Source: Monomorium pharaonis (Eukaryota > Arthropoda > Insecta > Hymenoptera > Formicidae). From it: a stretch of 64,000 bases of DNA. The DNA is taken from positions 17,118,042-17,182,041 of the forward strand of contig NC_050474.1 of assembly GCF_013373865.1 (NCBI RefSeq), in the 5' to 3' direction. How positions within the stretch are numbered: position 1 is the stretch's first letter; every line of letters starts with the position of its first letter. Under the pieces are notes generated by a model. It saw only the letters and a program-made list of their open reading frames with translations. It searched no databases and was not told the origin of the DNA. This document shows, in pieces, positions 22,154-37,375 of the stretch. The translations under genes and the position numbers were made by a program.

Positions 22154-22896
22154 AATGTTGTTAAGTACATTACACACACACACACAAAGTACTTATTTGT
22201 ATGCAATCTGTTATCTAAAAGAAATCTTACAATAAACTAGATTCTATTTATAATAAAAATAAAAATTGACCTTGCACATAAAGCCCAAGAAATATTGCCA
22301 AGAAAAATATTCAATTAATTATTACGAATTAAAAATCAAATACAGATTAAACGTTACGTATATTGTGAACAAAAAATTTAAGACATAAAATTGTATCTTA
22401 CAAGACCCATGTAAACGCAATCGGGCGAATATCAACTTTGCGTCGTATATCATTATTTCTTTTTGTTTTTTCATCATCAAACCCGCTGTCAACATGCTGA
22501 ACGGTTCAAACAAACGCGGGAAGAAATAAGATAAACGATGCAAAGCTGAATTACACTTCTTCTCTCGTATGCGAGTCGATCGGCTTTTAAACAGCGCGCT
22601 GGACGATGAGGGGGTGAAAAGAAATGGCACAAGGCGGAGCGAAGTTGATATTCGTCTGATTATGTTTATGTGTGATTAAAATACACGTGTATTTAGATAT
22701 GCAATATGTGTAATCTTAATATCTTCCAATGTTTAATTTGTGTTAAATAATTATCATTTCTCTTGTTAATATTTCCCATATTATGTGCAAGGTCGATTTT
22801 TATTTTTGTCACATTACATTATAAAATGTAGTACAGTTAATTTAATGCAACTTTGTTGCAGCAAGTTTCTTATTTGATAACAGATTACATACAAAT

Positions 22897-22989
<93 letters not shown>

Positions 22990-23010
22990 TAATATGTACT
23001 AATAAACATT
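22154..23010. repeat. 860-bp foldback with CA/GT microsatellite in both arms
   Basis: The left arm contains CACACACAAAGTACTTATTTG then CAATCTGTTATC; the right arm has the complement (GATAACAGATTACATACAAAT then the GT tract). A further inner pair is CGAATATCAACTTTG near 22430 and AAGTTGATATTCGTC near 22645. TTGACCTTGCACATAA at 22267 pairs with TTATGTGCAAGGTCGA at 22780. It is a diverged foldback element; the centre is near 22560-22590. No target duplication was identified. Confidence 0.65.
22899..22987. repeat. (GT)n microsatellite, about 44 units
   Basis: An uninterrupted GT tract of about 89 bp lies in the right arm of the surrounding foldback. The partner (CA)n in the left arm (about 22171-22186) is only about eight units, so the tract expanded after the arms formed. 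Confidence 0.9.
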
Positions 23011-23980
23011 TTAATAATACCAGTTATAAAAAATAATTTAACTTATATTTATATATTATGTTATTGAGGTGAAAAATATAAAATATAAAATACAAAATTG
23101 TATTCTTATTAAACCGATAACTATACATAAGACATTACATAATGTATAGCAAATATTACAATTAAAACAATCAATTATAATAAAAAAGATAACGCAAAAA
23201 ATATAAAATATATAAAAAGATATTTAAAAAATTAACACGATAATGTTCTTAAATTTATTTCTTGTGTGTGTAAAAAAATATCTTAAATGTCTGTATTTCA
23301 CAAATATTATCATGCGTTTTATTTATATTATATTGTATTCTATTTATTTGTATATATTAATCTCATTGTTCTTTGATGCACATCATTCATATAAAAAATA
23401 CTATACGTAATATAGATTAAAATTTTCTTTGAAACAGATATTCTAGAAGAAACGTCTTATTTTATATGTAATGTTATTTTAATTCAAATTAATAAAAACA
23501 TGTTACAACATTTCTATCTATTTTTATTTAGTACAGAAAAAAATTAATAATACAAAAAAATTGATAAATATTCCCGTTATAATTATTATGTTAATTGTTA
23601 AGACATTTGTTCACTCGTGTGGGATATTTGCTTTAATTATTATTCACATACAAAACTACCATTGATGAAAAAAACTCAGTTTACACGAAATCAATTTTAT
23701 GTGAAATTGCCTTTAAAACAAAACAGTCTAAATCGTAAGGATTCGCGAAGAAACGCATTGATGAAAACGCATAAGTTATAAACAAGTTTTTTTTAATTTT
23801 TTTTGTTTTTTGTCAAAATCATTATGTGTGCATTGTATTATCATCTGTACTTTAATTGTGAAAAAGAATTTTTTATTCTGTAAACGCAATTAAAAGATTG
23901 ATGAATCAGAATTAACTCTATTCTCTTCCGATAATTTTAAAGGAAATACCTATACAATATCTCTATGTGTGTGTGTGTGT

Positions 23981-24024
<44 letters not shown>

Positions 24025-24375
24025 AATATATTTAGAAAACTTTTTATTGATGCTGTTAAAATTAATGTGAAAGATTATCAATAAATTTGCGTCATATGCA
24101 CCACATCAATAACAATTTGTTTTATTATATTACAGACCATAAAGATTTCGATACAATAAGTATAAGTATAAAATAACTTGTTGCTGCAAAGACAACAGGC
24201 ACAAATATAGGACGGTTTGTAACTTGCAGTTATCTTGCTTAATGGAGCATATAATATGACATCAGTTCGATAAAAGAATCGTGTCTCTTAGCACTTGGGA
24301 ATCGAATGATCGAAGAGAGATAATAACAGGCTGTCAAATTTTAATAAATTTTGTAATAATTCTTATGTTTATCGA
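23011..24375. other. AT-rich spacer with palindromic microsatellite
   Basis: There are no coding signals. At 23966-24019 a (TG)n-(CG)n-(CA)n run forms a self-complementary, alternating purine-pyrimidine tract of about 54 bp. Confidence 0.55.
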
Positions 24376-25222
24376 TACAGGGTGCTTACTCATGTTTCGT
24401 AAAAGAATTCTTTTTTCTAGATTTTATAAAAGTTTATTCAAAATTTCAAATAAAACTGCACAGAAAAAAAAAAAATTTTTGTTTTGACAATACCTCCAGT
24501 TTTTTAAAACGGAAATCTTGAAATGAGATTATATCGCGTTAAATCAAAAAGATTTACTTGAATGAAGATTTATTTCAAATTTTTATATAGTTTAACGAAG
24601 AAAATAATATTCTTGTTATTTAAGAATAATTTTCTTGAATGGAAAAGAAAAAATATTGGATAGAAAATACTACATGTAATTTAAATCGAAGATTATAATT
24701 TACTTAGAATAAAATTATCAAAACAATTATATCATATTTTTAATACTTATAGTATTGAAATAAGACTATAATATATAAAAATTCAAGATTTTCAAATTCT
24801 TCTAAGAAGATTATATATTGTTGCTTATATATGAAACAAGGATCGCGTTAATTTGAATACATAAGTTTCAATTTGAGAATTATTTTTTTCCGTGTACAAA
24901 ATTGTTAATGCAATTTTGAAATTTATTATCTATACGCGCTTTTCAAGTGCGCACGTTCTTTGATTACACAAATCACAAGAAAAATTCTCTTAAATTTTAA
25001 ATTTTAAATTTGAGAAAATACTAAAAATAATATAAATTAAATATGATATATAACAATCTGTCTGCAGAACTAGCTGACTAGAAATATAGAATTTGAATGA
25101 TAATTAAAAACGCACACTAATTAAAGATAACATTGTCGTCATTATTTTTTAAATAAAAATTTACAAATTATGCGAAAACGTACACAAATGTGAAAAATTG
25201 ATCAAAGAAACCATTATCAGAG

Positions 25223-25253
<31 letters not shown>

Positions 25254-25416
25254 GAAAGGGGGAGGGAAAGAGAGAGAGAGAGAGAGAGGGAATTTACATT
25301 TAAATGTAAAATTTTCACGAATAAATAAAATCCTTCCAAATCTATGACTTTTAAGGATAAAAAAGGTTTCCAGAAAATTCCAGATCTCGTTTTTTTTCGA
25401 TAATAAACACCCTGTA
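24376..25416. mobile_element. 1-kb element with CAGGGTG/CACCCTG ends
   Basis: The left end is TACAGGGTGCTTACTCATG and the right end AATAAACACCCTGTA, inverted, with TA at both outer boundaries. The interior is AT-rich with no transposase frame, and a GA-rich microsatellite (25220-25290) sits inside. Related right-end sequence occurs near 34.3 kb and 35.9 kb. It fits a non-autonomous Tc1/mariner-type element; the pairing of these two ends is inferred. Confidence 0.45.
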
Positions 25417-27500
25417 TAATAATACAGTTGTCACAGTTAATAAAACTATTTTTTTTTTATTAAAAGTATCGGGAGTGAAATTCGCAAAAATTATGTCAAT
25501 TTTAAATGCCGTTTCCAACAGCTTACATACACTGCATCAGCACGCGCACTAAATGAGCAGTAATAAGTCTAATAAAATGTTACTACGTTCCGATTATAAA
25601 GTAGCAGTAGCGTTAATTAATGTAAAAGATAAAAAGTTTCATAATCTATAAAAATTATTTTTTTATTAAACTCCATTATTATACTTTAATATATAAACAG
25701 AGGTCATTTCTTCATAACATCGGCAAATGTGTCCGCATGTTTGTCCCAGAGTGCAGATCAAAGAAACGATTCAATTGCGCATAATATCAGTACAGAATTA
25801 TGTCGATTGTCACGTACAAACTCGCGTTTCTTTTTCGTACCTGCGGTATTATTCAAGTCACCGTTGTACGCATCGCTCCATATAAATACTTATCCGTCGG
25901 GTGTAAAAACAAAGAAAAACATGTTTACAATTAACTTAAAAAGAGTATAAATAAGACTAGATTTCGTTAGAGATGATATTTCGTCGATTCGCTTAGAAAA
26001 GTATGACGGTATCGTTACAAGTCTCACTCTGATACCATCTCAAATGCATCGAATGCAGTCCGATAATATTGTCTAAAAACGAATTATTATCACCGCACAA
26101 CTCTATTTCCAGTATAGCGAGAGCAAGACCATTCTTTGGTTAACTCGTTCTCTATTGCGACTTTATATACATTCCAGTCTCTCATCTTTGGCACTAAGCT
26201 ATGATTGATTTTTTTATCTTATTATCGTAAGACGCGTCATGACACGATACTATAATAATCAAAATGTATTTTTATCATAATTGAAGGGTTTCCTACAAAA
26301 ACCGATCAAGTCCAAAAAATTAAATTTTCAGAAAATAAGAAAAACTTATTTCTAAATCATGATGTAAATGTAATAATAAGTGTAAGAACGAAGTTCTAGG
26401 TTTTAATTAATATTTTGCTCATTTAAAAGAAAAAAAACTTCTGGATTTGTTTGATTCTTGCAGAAATTTTAATTATACTTACTATCTATTTATTCTATAC
26501 TATTTTATATTCATTTTTTTATCATAATACTAGTAAAAGGTTTTTTTAATATTATTTAAAGTGTAAAGCAATAATTTTTTGATTTTTTATTTGCAAAATT
26601 TTATAAATTACTCTTAACAAAATTATTTTTTAATATTTTTTATATAAATGTAATAATTCTTTTCTGACATGGCATTTTTGTCGGTCTTGAAACACAATCA
26701 CTACATGAAGAATCCGCCAGAATGCGTAATTTTACTAATTAAATTCTGACTGAATATTATTTTTCGTCATAAATTATTTACAGTTTTTCGGGGAGAGAAG
26801 CTTTATAGATGCTTGTTAGCATTAAAAATATTAAATTGCTTGTCCATTTAATTTGTGAAATTCTGGCTCCATGTAATGACTGACAAAAATGCGGTACATA
26901 TTCATATGACCTGCAGATAGTAAAAAATCATACAAAAATTATTTGACACCAAGATCCGCTGGTAGACCGATATAGGCGATATCATCTTTATTTAAAAAAA
27001 TTAACGTGTTTAATTTTTATAGGAACCCCTTCAGTTAAAAATATACTGTTATACAACTTTATACACACATGCACACACACACACGCACGCACACATTAAC
27101 GATCTACCGTGACTATCCTCAATGCCAGATTTCCGAGATCATTCGGAGATAAAAATTCTAATATCAAATATGTCAACGCTGTTAGCTAATAGTTTTTAAA
27201 TAAGAAGCGTTTGAAAGATATTATTTGTATACATATGTGACACATCTTATATAACAGCTTTGACAGTCCAATTATCTAAAGAAATTTCAATAAAAGATTA
27301 AATAAAAGATTGTTAATCAAAAACCCAGAATTGAAAAATGGAAATTATCGAAGAAAATAATACGTATAATTAATTTAGATAAAATAAATGGAGAAATTAA
27401 GTAGACTAGCCTTTTCATATAACTATCCGTTGACACCCACAGCTTTCAAACGATTTTTACTGTTTTAAAATACATGTAAACTTCAAAAAAATATTTATCA
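25417..27500. other. AT-rich spacer, possible 3' UTR at its right edge
   Basis: There is no gene. The part just below 27632 would be the 3' untranslated region of the minus-strand gene. A short CA tract (27064-27094) and 24-30 bp A/T runs are the only repeats. Confidence 0.45.
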
Positions 27501-27631
27501 TTTAAAAATCGTTTTGTTAAACTTATCAAAACAAACAATATAGAGTTTCGCAAAAGAGGAAATTAACAAAGAAAAGCAATGTGAATCGCATCGTGTCAGG
27601 ATTTCCACTCGTCGCGAGTGCAACGCGGATC

Positions 27632-29603
27632 TCACGTGATAGGTAGAGTCCGATGATCCTCCACAAAGTTGTTCGGCACGTCCAGCAAATTGTTATGGGG
27701 TAGCGGCGAAGGAACGAGAGCGGCATCACCATCGACCTCAACATCAGCCACGTCGCCGTCGATGGCAACGCCAGCACCGCTGTTGCAGCCGCTCAATTCG
27801 CGAACGTTACCCGGCAAATAGTCCTTCCAGCTTCTGAACAGATATCTGGTGAATTTCCTGAGCTGCCGGAACTTGCAATAGGTAGCACCTTCCGCGGATT
27901 CCAATTGTTGCGTCTGAATAAGGAAACCCTTTTCCTTGAAGGTCTGCTCCAACTTCTCGCGCTGCAGGGACTTTCTGGTTTTCCTCTTTCGCCGACTGTC
28001 GTCCTGGCCGACCGGGCTCCTCTGGCACGTAGTCGGCGTTTGGATTCTTTCGCCGGCGGCATTGAGGAAGGTCCCGGCGGCGGAAGTGGTCCCAGATTGA
28101 CCCGCAGTCTGCTGCAGGGCCTCTCTGGGAAAGAACTCGTAACCGCGCATACTCTTATCACCTGTACCGCTGTAATAACGGAAATTGCCGCCCGAGTCTA
28201 CAGAGAGGCTCTTCTTCTCTTGCAAACTAGGTTTGGCGCCACCGGTAAACTTGAACTTACATATGCTCACTTCCGTCGCCGGATTATTATTGTTCTCGGT
28301 TGGCATTGGCGGTATAAATATGGCGGAACGCTTCCGTTTGGTCGGTTGATTCTGCTGCTGACCCAAGGGCGCGTTCCTCTTCGGTCTAGGCGACGTGGAC
28401 GTGGCAGCCGACACTGGCACCACCACCGGGGGTGTAGGTAACGGCGACACTTGCGCCGCGTTCTTCGTCTCCATCATCGAGTATATCGATTTAGGTACGA
28501 TCTTTTGCTCCCTCGGCGGCTGATCTGCTCCCGGCGGTGGACACTTGTCATTCTGTGCGACTTTCTGGTAGTAGAGCAATTGGGACTGCAACGCCATTGG
28601 GTGAATGAACACGCCGGCATTTGGCCAGTACATGAAACCGGAGTTATGACCGATCACAGGATCAATCACATTGTTGTTATGATTGACGAAACTATTGTTC
28701 GATCGATAGCCAACTGGGTCTGAGTAGTTAACCGGTTCCGACAGGAAACCTGTCCCGAGGCACTCCACCTCTTCACCGTCGCTGGACGTTTCGCTCTTAA
28801 CCTGGCCGGACTCGCTCCCCTGTTTCCGCAGCAGTCGAATCTTCAGCTGGTTGAGATCCCTGATGCAGAGATTCAATGGCTCGTCCTGCTCCCGCGAATT
28901 CTCAGACAACGCGAAGTTCCGCCGGGTCTCCTGGGTCAACCGTTTCTCCAGCAAGCTGCTGATTCTGTTCTGGACGTCGGTCCTTTGGAAAGGCACTTGA
29001 GGCGACACACGCTCCCGAGAATCCTGCTTGTCCCGAGGCGACAGTCTTTTTTCCTCGTGGCCAGGCGTGCCCGGCAATATCGTGCCATAATTCTTGTAGA
29101 TCAAGTGGCATATGTCGGCCTTCTTCGGTTTCCGGCCGCGTCTAGGTTTGCTGTTGTCGAGAGTGATTTCACCCATATACGGCAGATCGGAATATTTCAT
29201 GGGAGGTCTACTGGACGTTTGCGACTGCGTCTGGTGGATATGATGACTGGGATAAGTAGCTGTGTTGCAGGCTTGCGAAGACACGGACGTGATGACGGAT
29301 CTTCTGGTGCCGGTGATTGGATTATGACCGTGGATCGTCGGGCATTGAGGCGGCGCGGTCTGCGGACAGAGCTCCTGCTGCATCGCCGCGATTCGCTGCA
29401 GCCAACCATGAACGTCGGCGACGGGACTTGGGGTGGACGGTGAGTTTGTCGGCGCTGGACTGGATGCTGCTGGCTCGATGATGCGTGGCGGCGACGAATT
29501 CAGGTTTTCCTGGGCCAGCGACGCTTCGTAGTGATCCAAGTATTCCGGCGGTAATGCTTGATGATGGAACTTGAGCTTCCATCGCGATTTCCTACGGCCA
29601 CGA
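27632..29603 (-). CDS. Large 3' exon of an unrecognised nuclear regulatory protein
   Basis: The exon opens after a strong acceptor (TATATTTTCAG ending at 29604) and runs 656 codons to TGA. It starts RGRRKSRWKLKFHHQALPPE, then is rich in Ser, Pro, Gln and Asn. Visible features are an AT-hook-like basic stretch PRRGRKPKK followed by ADICHLIYKNYG (about 29152-29095), a CtBP-type motif EPLNLC (about 28880), basic nuclear-localisation clusters KRKR (about 28340) and RRKRKTRK (about 27990), and a compact block YCKFRQLRKFTRYLFRSW (about 27880-27830). No zinc finger, homeodomain, bZIP or HMG box is visible. I infer a nuclear transcriptional regulator and cannot name it. A GTGAGA overlapping the stop could be a donor to a further exon, but none was found. 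Confidence 0.85.
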
Positions 29604-31584
29604 CTGAAAATATAGAAAATTTCATAGTTTAACAATGTGATTTCATATCTGGATTGGTGAATCATTTTTCTCGAGCATCAAGGAAATTACAAAGAAAAAT
29701 TATTCTTTTCTGTGTTTTTCTTTGTTTGTTAAATTGTACAATCGTTTACTTAACAACAAAACAAAATTTTGATTTCAGTCCAAATTTTTTTTAAAGAACT
29801 GAAATAAGAAAGAAATCAAGAAGAGAATTTTCTCAATAACGGAAAATTTCTAGTCAACTTACTGTTAAATCTTTTTATTAAAATAAAAAAATAAATAATA
29901 TTCTCTTTTGTATTTCTTCGTTCGTTAAACTACATAACAGTTTACTAAAAATAAAAAATAAAAAGAATTAAATTAAGAATTAAAAATTAAAATAAAAAAC
30001 AAGAAATTAAAATAGAATTAGAAAAGAACATTTTTTCCAACAAAAGGAAATTTCTACTCAACCGATTGTTATCTATTACAATAAGAGGAAAGAAATAAAG
30101 AATATATTCTTTAGTGGTCGCATAGATCGATGTTAACGCATTATCTAGAAAGAAAATTTAAACTAGGATGGCTATGTCGGTGATATCGCTCTTTCATTAA
30201 CGCCGGTGACTGCATTCCAAACCACACCTTAACAGCGTTTTGCACCGTGCGTTGATACAGCGCCTTCGCTCGTATGCAGAGCATGTGTGTGTGTGTGTGT
30301 GTGTGTATGTGTGTGTGTCGCGCTTCTTCTTCTCTAGACGCGACCGGGCCGTTTAATGAAATTCAATAATAACGGTAATCGACTCTCTGGCGACGCGCGC
30401 GTTCGCTGATGTATATCTGCAATCTTCTTTTTTTTTTAATCACGTACTCGTGCGCATCGATTTAGAAGACTCGCTCGAGGCACGAACCAGTTTCCTGGCG
30501 CCTATCTTTCTTGTCAATGCAACGACCGCACTTAAAGCACTTTCCTGGACATACCGGCCGGTTTTACGTTAAAGACATCGTTAGAGACACGACAAAAAAA
30601 GGATAAGCAATAGCCCGAGTCGCGGATCGCGCTACCTGACAGTGTAAGCCGTCGCGAGACATATTCATCACGCTTTTCAAATGTATCGCAAGATCTAACC
30701 AATCTAAGAAGAAAATTTAAAAAAAAAACGTTCTGACAAAAGTATTGTATAAGAATGTCGTGTGTAGCTTTCACTCGTTGCAGAATTAATACGAAAGTCA
30801 CGCAAATATAACATACATGAATGATGTACATAAAGGATTTCATATAAAAATCAAACAAGCCTATTTTTATTTATCTGGAGTATAGTGCCAATCATTCTCT
30901 GTCAGTAATATTATATTATGAACAATTTGTTCCGGCAAGGAGCAAACAAAAAACAGGAGATATAAATATTAATTAGACAAAAGATATAAAATTTCCTTAA
31001 GATTAAACAAGGTTCTAATTCCTTTCAATGGGTCCTCAAAATTATATATCCAGGGAAAAAAAATTACTATATTAATTAAAAAAATATATAAAAGGATGTT
31101 TTTGCAAAAGCATTTTGTAAAATTTTGTAAATAAAAAGTGAAAAAGTTGTTGCTTTATATTTTAAATAGTATTTTCTTCTTTATCATTATTAAAGTTATA
31201 AACAAGATAATTGTAAAATGTTATGATAAATATTAGATAATAGTAAATATAAAATCCCTGCAAATGTCAAATAAATTAAGAGGTTTTTCAATTGTTCTTC
31301 TTTTAAATAAATCCTCAAAATAGAGAGGGAGAGAGAGAGAGAGAGAGTAATCAAAGTTATTCAAATATTGTTTTTATATCTATCACATACTTGGAGAAAA
31401 ATTATCATACCTGTACAAAAATTTTTTTGTTTTGTAAAAATTTAACTTTTTTAAATGGTTTGGGTTTTGTAAGAAATCCTTCATATATTTAAATATTAAA
31501 AAACTTGAAATTACTGCTCTATTTTATTTAATGATTGATAGAACGTTGCCCGCGCGCAAAATAAATCAGATAAAGATGAATCAC
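29604..31584 (-). other. Intron between middle and large exons
   Basis: Non-coding. It contains a (GT)n microsatellite interrupted once (about 30286-30319), a GC-richer patch at 30180-30700 that might hold regulatory sites, and a short GA run at 31323-31347. Confidence 0.6.
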
Positions 31585-31716
31585 CTGGTTCGTCCTCGGT
31601 TGCCAGAATCCGGAACGGTTAATATCGGATTTTCCTCCAGTCCTTGAATTTGATTACCAACTTGTCCATGCTTGCTATCCAGCGAACCCGCCACGTTACC
31701 TATGTCCACTTGCGGG
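31585..31716 (-). CDS. Middle exon of the same nuclear-protein gene
   Basis: The exon ends CCAG followed by GTGATT (donor at 31584) in phase 2. This supplies AG of the serine codon completed by the T at the start of the large exon, so the joined peptide reads TSRGRRKSRW. The acceptor is CTTTTGATAG ending at 31717, phase 2, matching the upstream exon. The peptide starts PQVDIGNVAGSLDSKHG and ends LTVPDSGNRGRT. An alternative acceptor at 31765 (ATATATCAG) is also in frame and would add 16 residues; the pyrimidine tract favours the first. Confidence 0.7.
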
Positions 31717-34388
<2,672 letters not shown>

Positions 34389-34590
34389 CTCAACGTGCTA
34401 GCATCGCGACTTCGCTCTTCTTCCTCCTGAGGTTCTTGCTTGACGGCCATGTGAATCAGAGGCGATAGTGGGCAACGTAAATGTGCCGAATGATGCAAAT
34501 GATGCTGCAAACCAGCGCCGTCGGTGAAACCACTGTCTATGCCAATAGACTGTGTACGCGACACGACTTCCTCGGTCTGCATAGTGCCCC
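34389..34590 (-). CDS. Upstream exon of the same nuclear-protein gene
   Basis: Bounded by TTTCCAG (ending at 34591) and an excellent donor GTGAGT at 34388. It enters in phase 1 and leaves in phase 2, matching the middle exon. The peptide GTMQTEEVVSRTQSIGIDSG is followed by a His-rich run (LQHHLHHSAHLRC) and then VKQEPQEEEERSRD, in which VKQEP fits a sumoylation consensus. Phase 1 entry means at least one earlier exon exists. A start at the ATG in GTM cannot be excluded if this is a first exon read through from a leader. Initiating exons were not identified. Confidence 0.7.
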
Positions 34591-36829
34591 CTGGAAATTC
34601 AATCATTACAGATTGCTATTATAAAGTTGATCCCTCTTCGAGTGATTACAGTGCTTCAATATATCATGTATATTTTTAGAAATATACTACTTTTAAAGCT
34701 TATTTCTAATAAATAAAACTTTTTTAAAATTCTGAAAACTACTAATTTTTTTTTAATTTTGTGGTTTGTCAATAAAACAAACAATTTTGCACATATAAAT
34801 TAAAAGTTTCTTTAATTAAGAAATAATTCTCTAAATGTAATGACAGACTATTCTAAGAATATTATAAAATAATAAGTTTTTATTCTATAAAAGATATTTA
34901 ACTTTATTATTAAAAAATACATACGTAAGTCATAAAAAAGCAAACGTGTGCTTTATTATTTTTATATAATATAATGCAAAAAAAAACAGTTACCGACTTT
35001 TCGTGTAAATAACAATTTTCTAAATCTAGTATATAAAAAAAGAATGCTTAAAATAATATAAGAATTGCTCAATTTTTTTTTTAATTTTTAATTAATGTTA
35101 TTAAAAAAAATATTATGTATTTATCTCCCTTAATTTTAAATCGCCTAATATTTTAATTTCAACAAAAAATAATTCACATTGTTTTTCAAATAATCGCTTA
35201 AAGTATTTCACATGCAGAAATGTAATTACATTAAATTTAAACAATGCAAATTTTAAACAAAATAAATAATTAATTTTTAACATTTCTTGTTTAAAAATTA
35301 TTATAGATTCACTATTTTCACATTACAAGAGTTTATTTAAATTTTGTAAAAAAATTTTTGAAAAATTTCCAGACTTTCCAGGAATTTTATTCAAAGTTCC
35401 AGGTAAGATAAAAACATTTTAATAGAGCTTTAAAAATTATTTTATTTTATTTTACTTTTTAATGATATTCTAAATCATGCAATCCCAAAGAAGAAAGCAG
35501 TTTTGTGAATATTAAATTTAAGAAAATAATGAAAAGAAATAATATAAACCGGCATATAACGATTTGACTATACACGCACGGTTTACTAAAAATATAGCAT
35601 TCAAAAACTGTTTAAAAACACAACGCAATTTAGAACGTATTGTTTCTATTGCTATTTTTTAATGTAATAATAAAATGTTGCGACTAACAAAAAAATATAC
35701 ATGAACGTGTATGCTGCATTTAGCAATCGATTCTGTATTATTACAAAAAAAATCAAAGAAACAATTTTGTAAAAAAAAAGATTAGAAATAACATTCCAAA
35801 AATTTCAAAGTAAATAATAAAATCTCACGAAAATCTTTTATTCGATTTCCTAGGATTGAAAATAAATTTTTTGAAAATTCCGAGTTTTCCCAGTTTTTCC
35901 TATATAATAATAAACGCCCTGTAGAATAAAAATTTTTATCTCGAAGTGACCGCAAGAGTCGGCCATTAACAGTTGTCAGGAGAGGTCTTGGACATCCTGA
36001 ATTATCTTGTTAACTCACGGCTAAACGCTAATTCAATTTTCACCGAAGGTTTCGACAGCGCGCATAAATTCGCGTGTTAAGCCATTAGCAATCCTATATG
36101 CAATTGTCTTTATTCGCGGTGACAGCCTAGAAATTTTTGAACACGCCTAAAAGATATGCGTTTCGAAAGCTGTTTACCACAATTTGGCTCGAGTTAAGAA
36201 AAAAAAAGTGAACCGCAGTTCCAACTCGAGCATCTAATTAATTATGAGTTATTGAAACGTTCGGTCACTCTCGATTAATTTAAAAAAAAAAGGGGGAAAA
36301 AAAACACGCGCAAGGTCGGAAGTAGCCGTCGTACGGCACAGCTTCCACTTTCTGATTTCGGTGTGTGTGCGCGAGAGCGAAAGGTCGCGCGTAGGCCGTC
36401 GTGGAAGCCGGAGATCGTTGCCGGTGTGCACGAGCACAAATATTGCGGAATATTCATAATCACCGGCGCGTATTAACGAGCGGATTAATGCGCGCGCGGT
36501 GAGTTGCGCTGCGCGGATTTGACGGGCGTGAGAAACGGCAGAAATTAAACGAATGTCTGACGCGCAAATGGGTAAACGATCAAGCATATTCTATTGCCGT
36601 CGTTGCACCATCGAGCAAACCGCGTAGGCGACCGCGTGTCCGTTCAAGGCTTTGAAATTGTATGTACAATGGCGAGCGCCCCGTGCGTTACGTGATGGAG
36701 ATCCGCTTGGGAATGTCTCGCGAGGCAGCTCGCAACTTTTGATGACGGTCATTTGCCGCGCGCGAATAGTTTCATTGTCGAATTCTAGAGCTGTCGTCTG
36801 TGCCGCGGTTCATTCTTATAATCGCATCC
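34591..36829. other. AT-rich DNA with a second CAGGGTG-family copy
   Basis: From about 35330 to 35930 the sequence resembles the 24.4-25.4 kb element: GAGTTTATTTAAATTTTGTAA at one side, and AATAAACGCCCTGTAG at the other with CCAGTTTTTCC before it. The rest is AT-rich, except 36290-36800, which is CpG-rich and without a convincing exon. If the gene at 34.4-27.6 kb continues upstream, this is intron or promoter. Confidence 0.4.
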
Positions 36830-36938
36830 CAGTGAGAAATAGTAATACATCGAATCGACACCGATTCGACATCGAAATCATCATTTCGATGTTGATTCGA
36901 CGTCGAATTGATGTCGAATTCATTATCGTTTCTCGCTG
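36830..36938. mobile_element. 109-bp foldback MITE rich in TCGA
   Basis: The ends CAGTGAGAAA and TTTCTCGCTG are inverted. The arms consist of repeated ATCGAATCGACA and TCGACGTCGAATTGATGTC words, with a perfect centre GAAATCATCATTTC. A half copy of the same family occurs at 44992-45034. Confidence 0.65.
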
Positions 36939-36986
36939 TCGTTTGCAGAACTGTTTGTAGAAAAATTTAAATAGATTCAACAAAAA

Positions 36987-37375
36987 CCCTAGTAGAAATT
37001 CATACAGTTTAACTGACTACTTAATCCGTTACTATCTAGTATTCATGATTTCTTTTTATATGTATACGAAAATACTGCTTAAAAACTGACCTGATTTTTT
37101 ATTTTAATTTTTGAACAACTTCAAGTATTGTAGTTCTGTTACAAAAATGTCAAGAGAGATTAAGAAGTTAAAAGGTACTTTTACTGTTGAGTAACTGTTA
37201 AGTAACCGAGTTTGGATATTATACACTTTTCTCACTTCTTCACAATAACTATGAGAAAAGCGTTACATCTTGATTGGTATCCTAGATAGTTTGCTATTCA
37301 GTTACTAGACAAAGACCAATAAAACTGTCCATCAAACAATAACCAATCAAAAGCTGTACTAAATTTCTACCAGGG
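36987..37375. mobile_element. 389-bp MITE with CCCTRGTAGAAATT ends
   Basis: The left end CCCTAGTAGAAATTCATACAG and right end CTGTACTAAATTTCTACCAGGG are inverted. The interior is AT-rich without coding capacity. Its terminal CCCTAGTAG matches the end of the element at 47053. Confidence 0.6.

Noticed and set aside
27905..29443. Long plus-strand frames (178, 152 and 90 codons) opposite the large exon
   Set aside because: Shadows of the minus-strand coding exon; Arg/Leu-rich composition is typical of antisense to Ser/Pro/Gln-rich coding.
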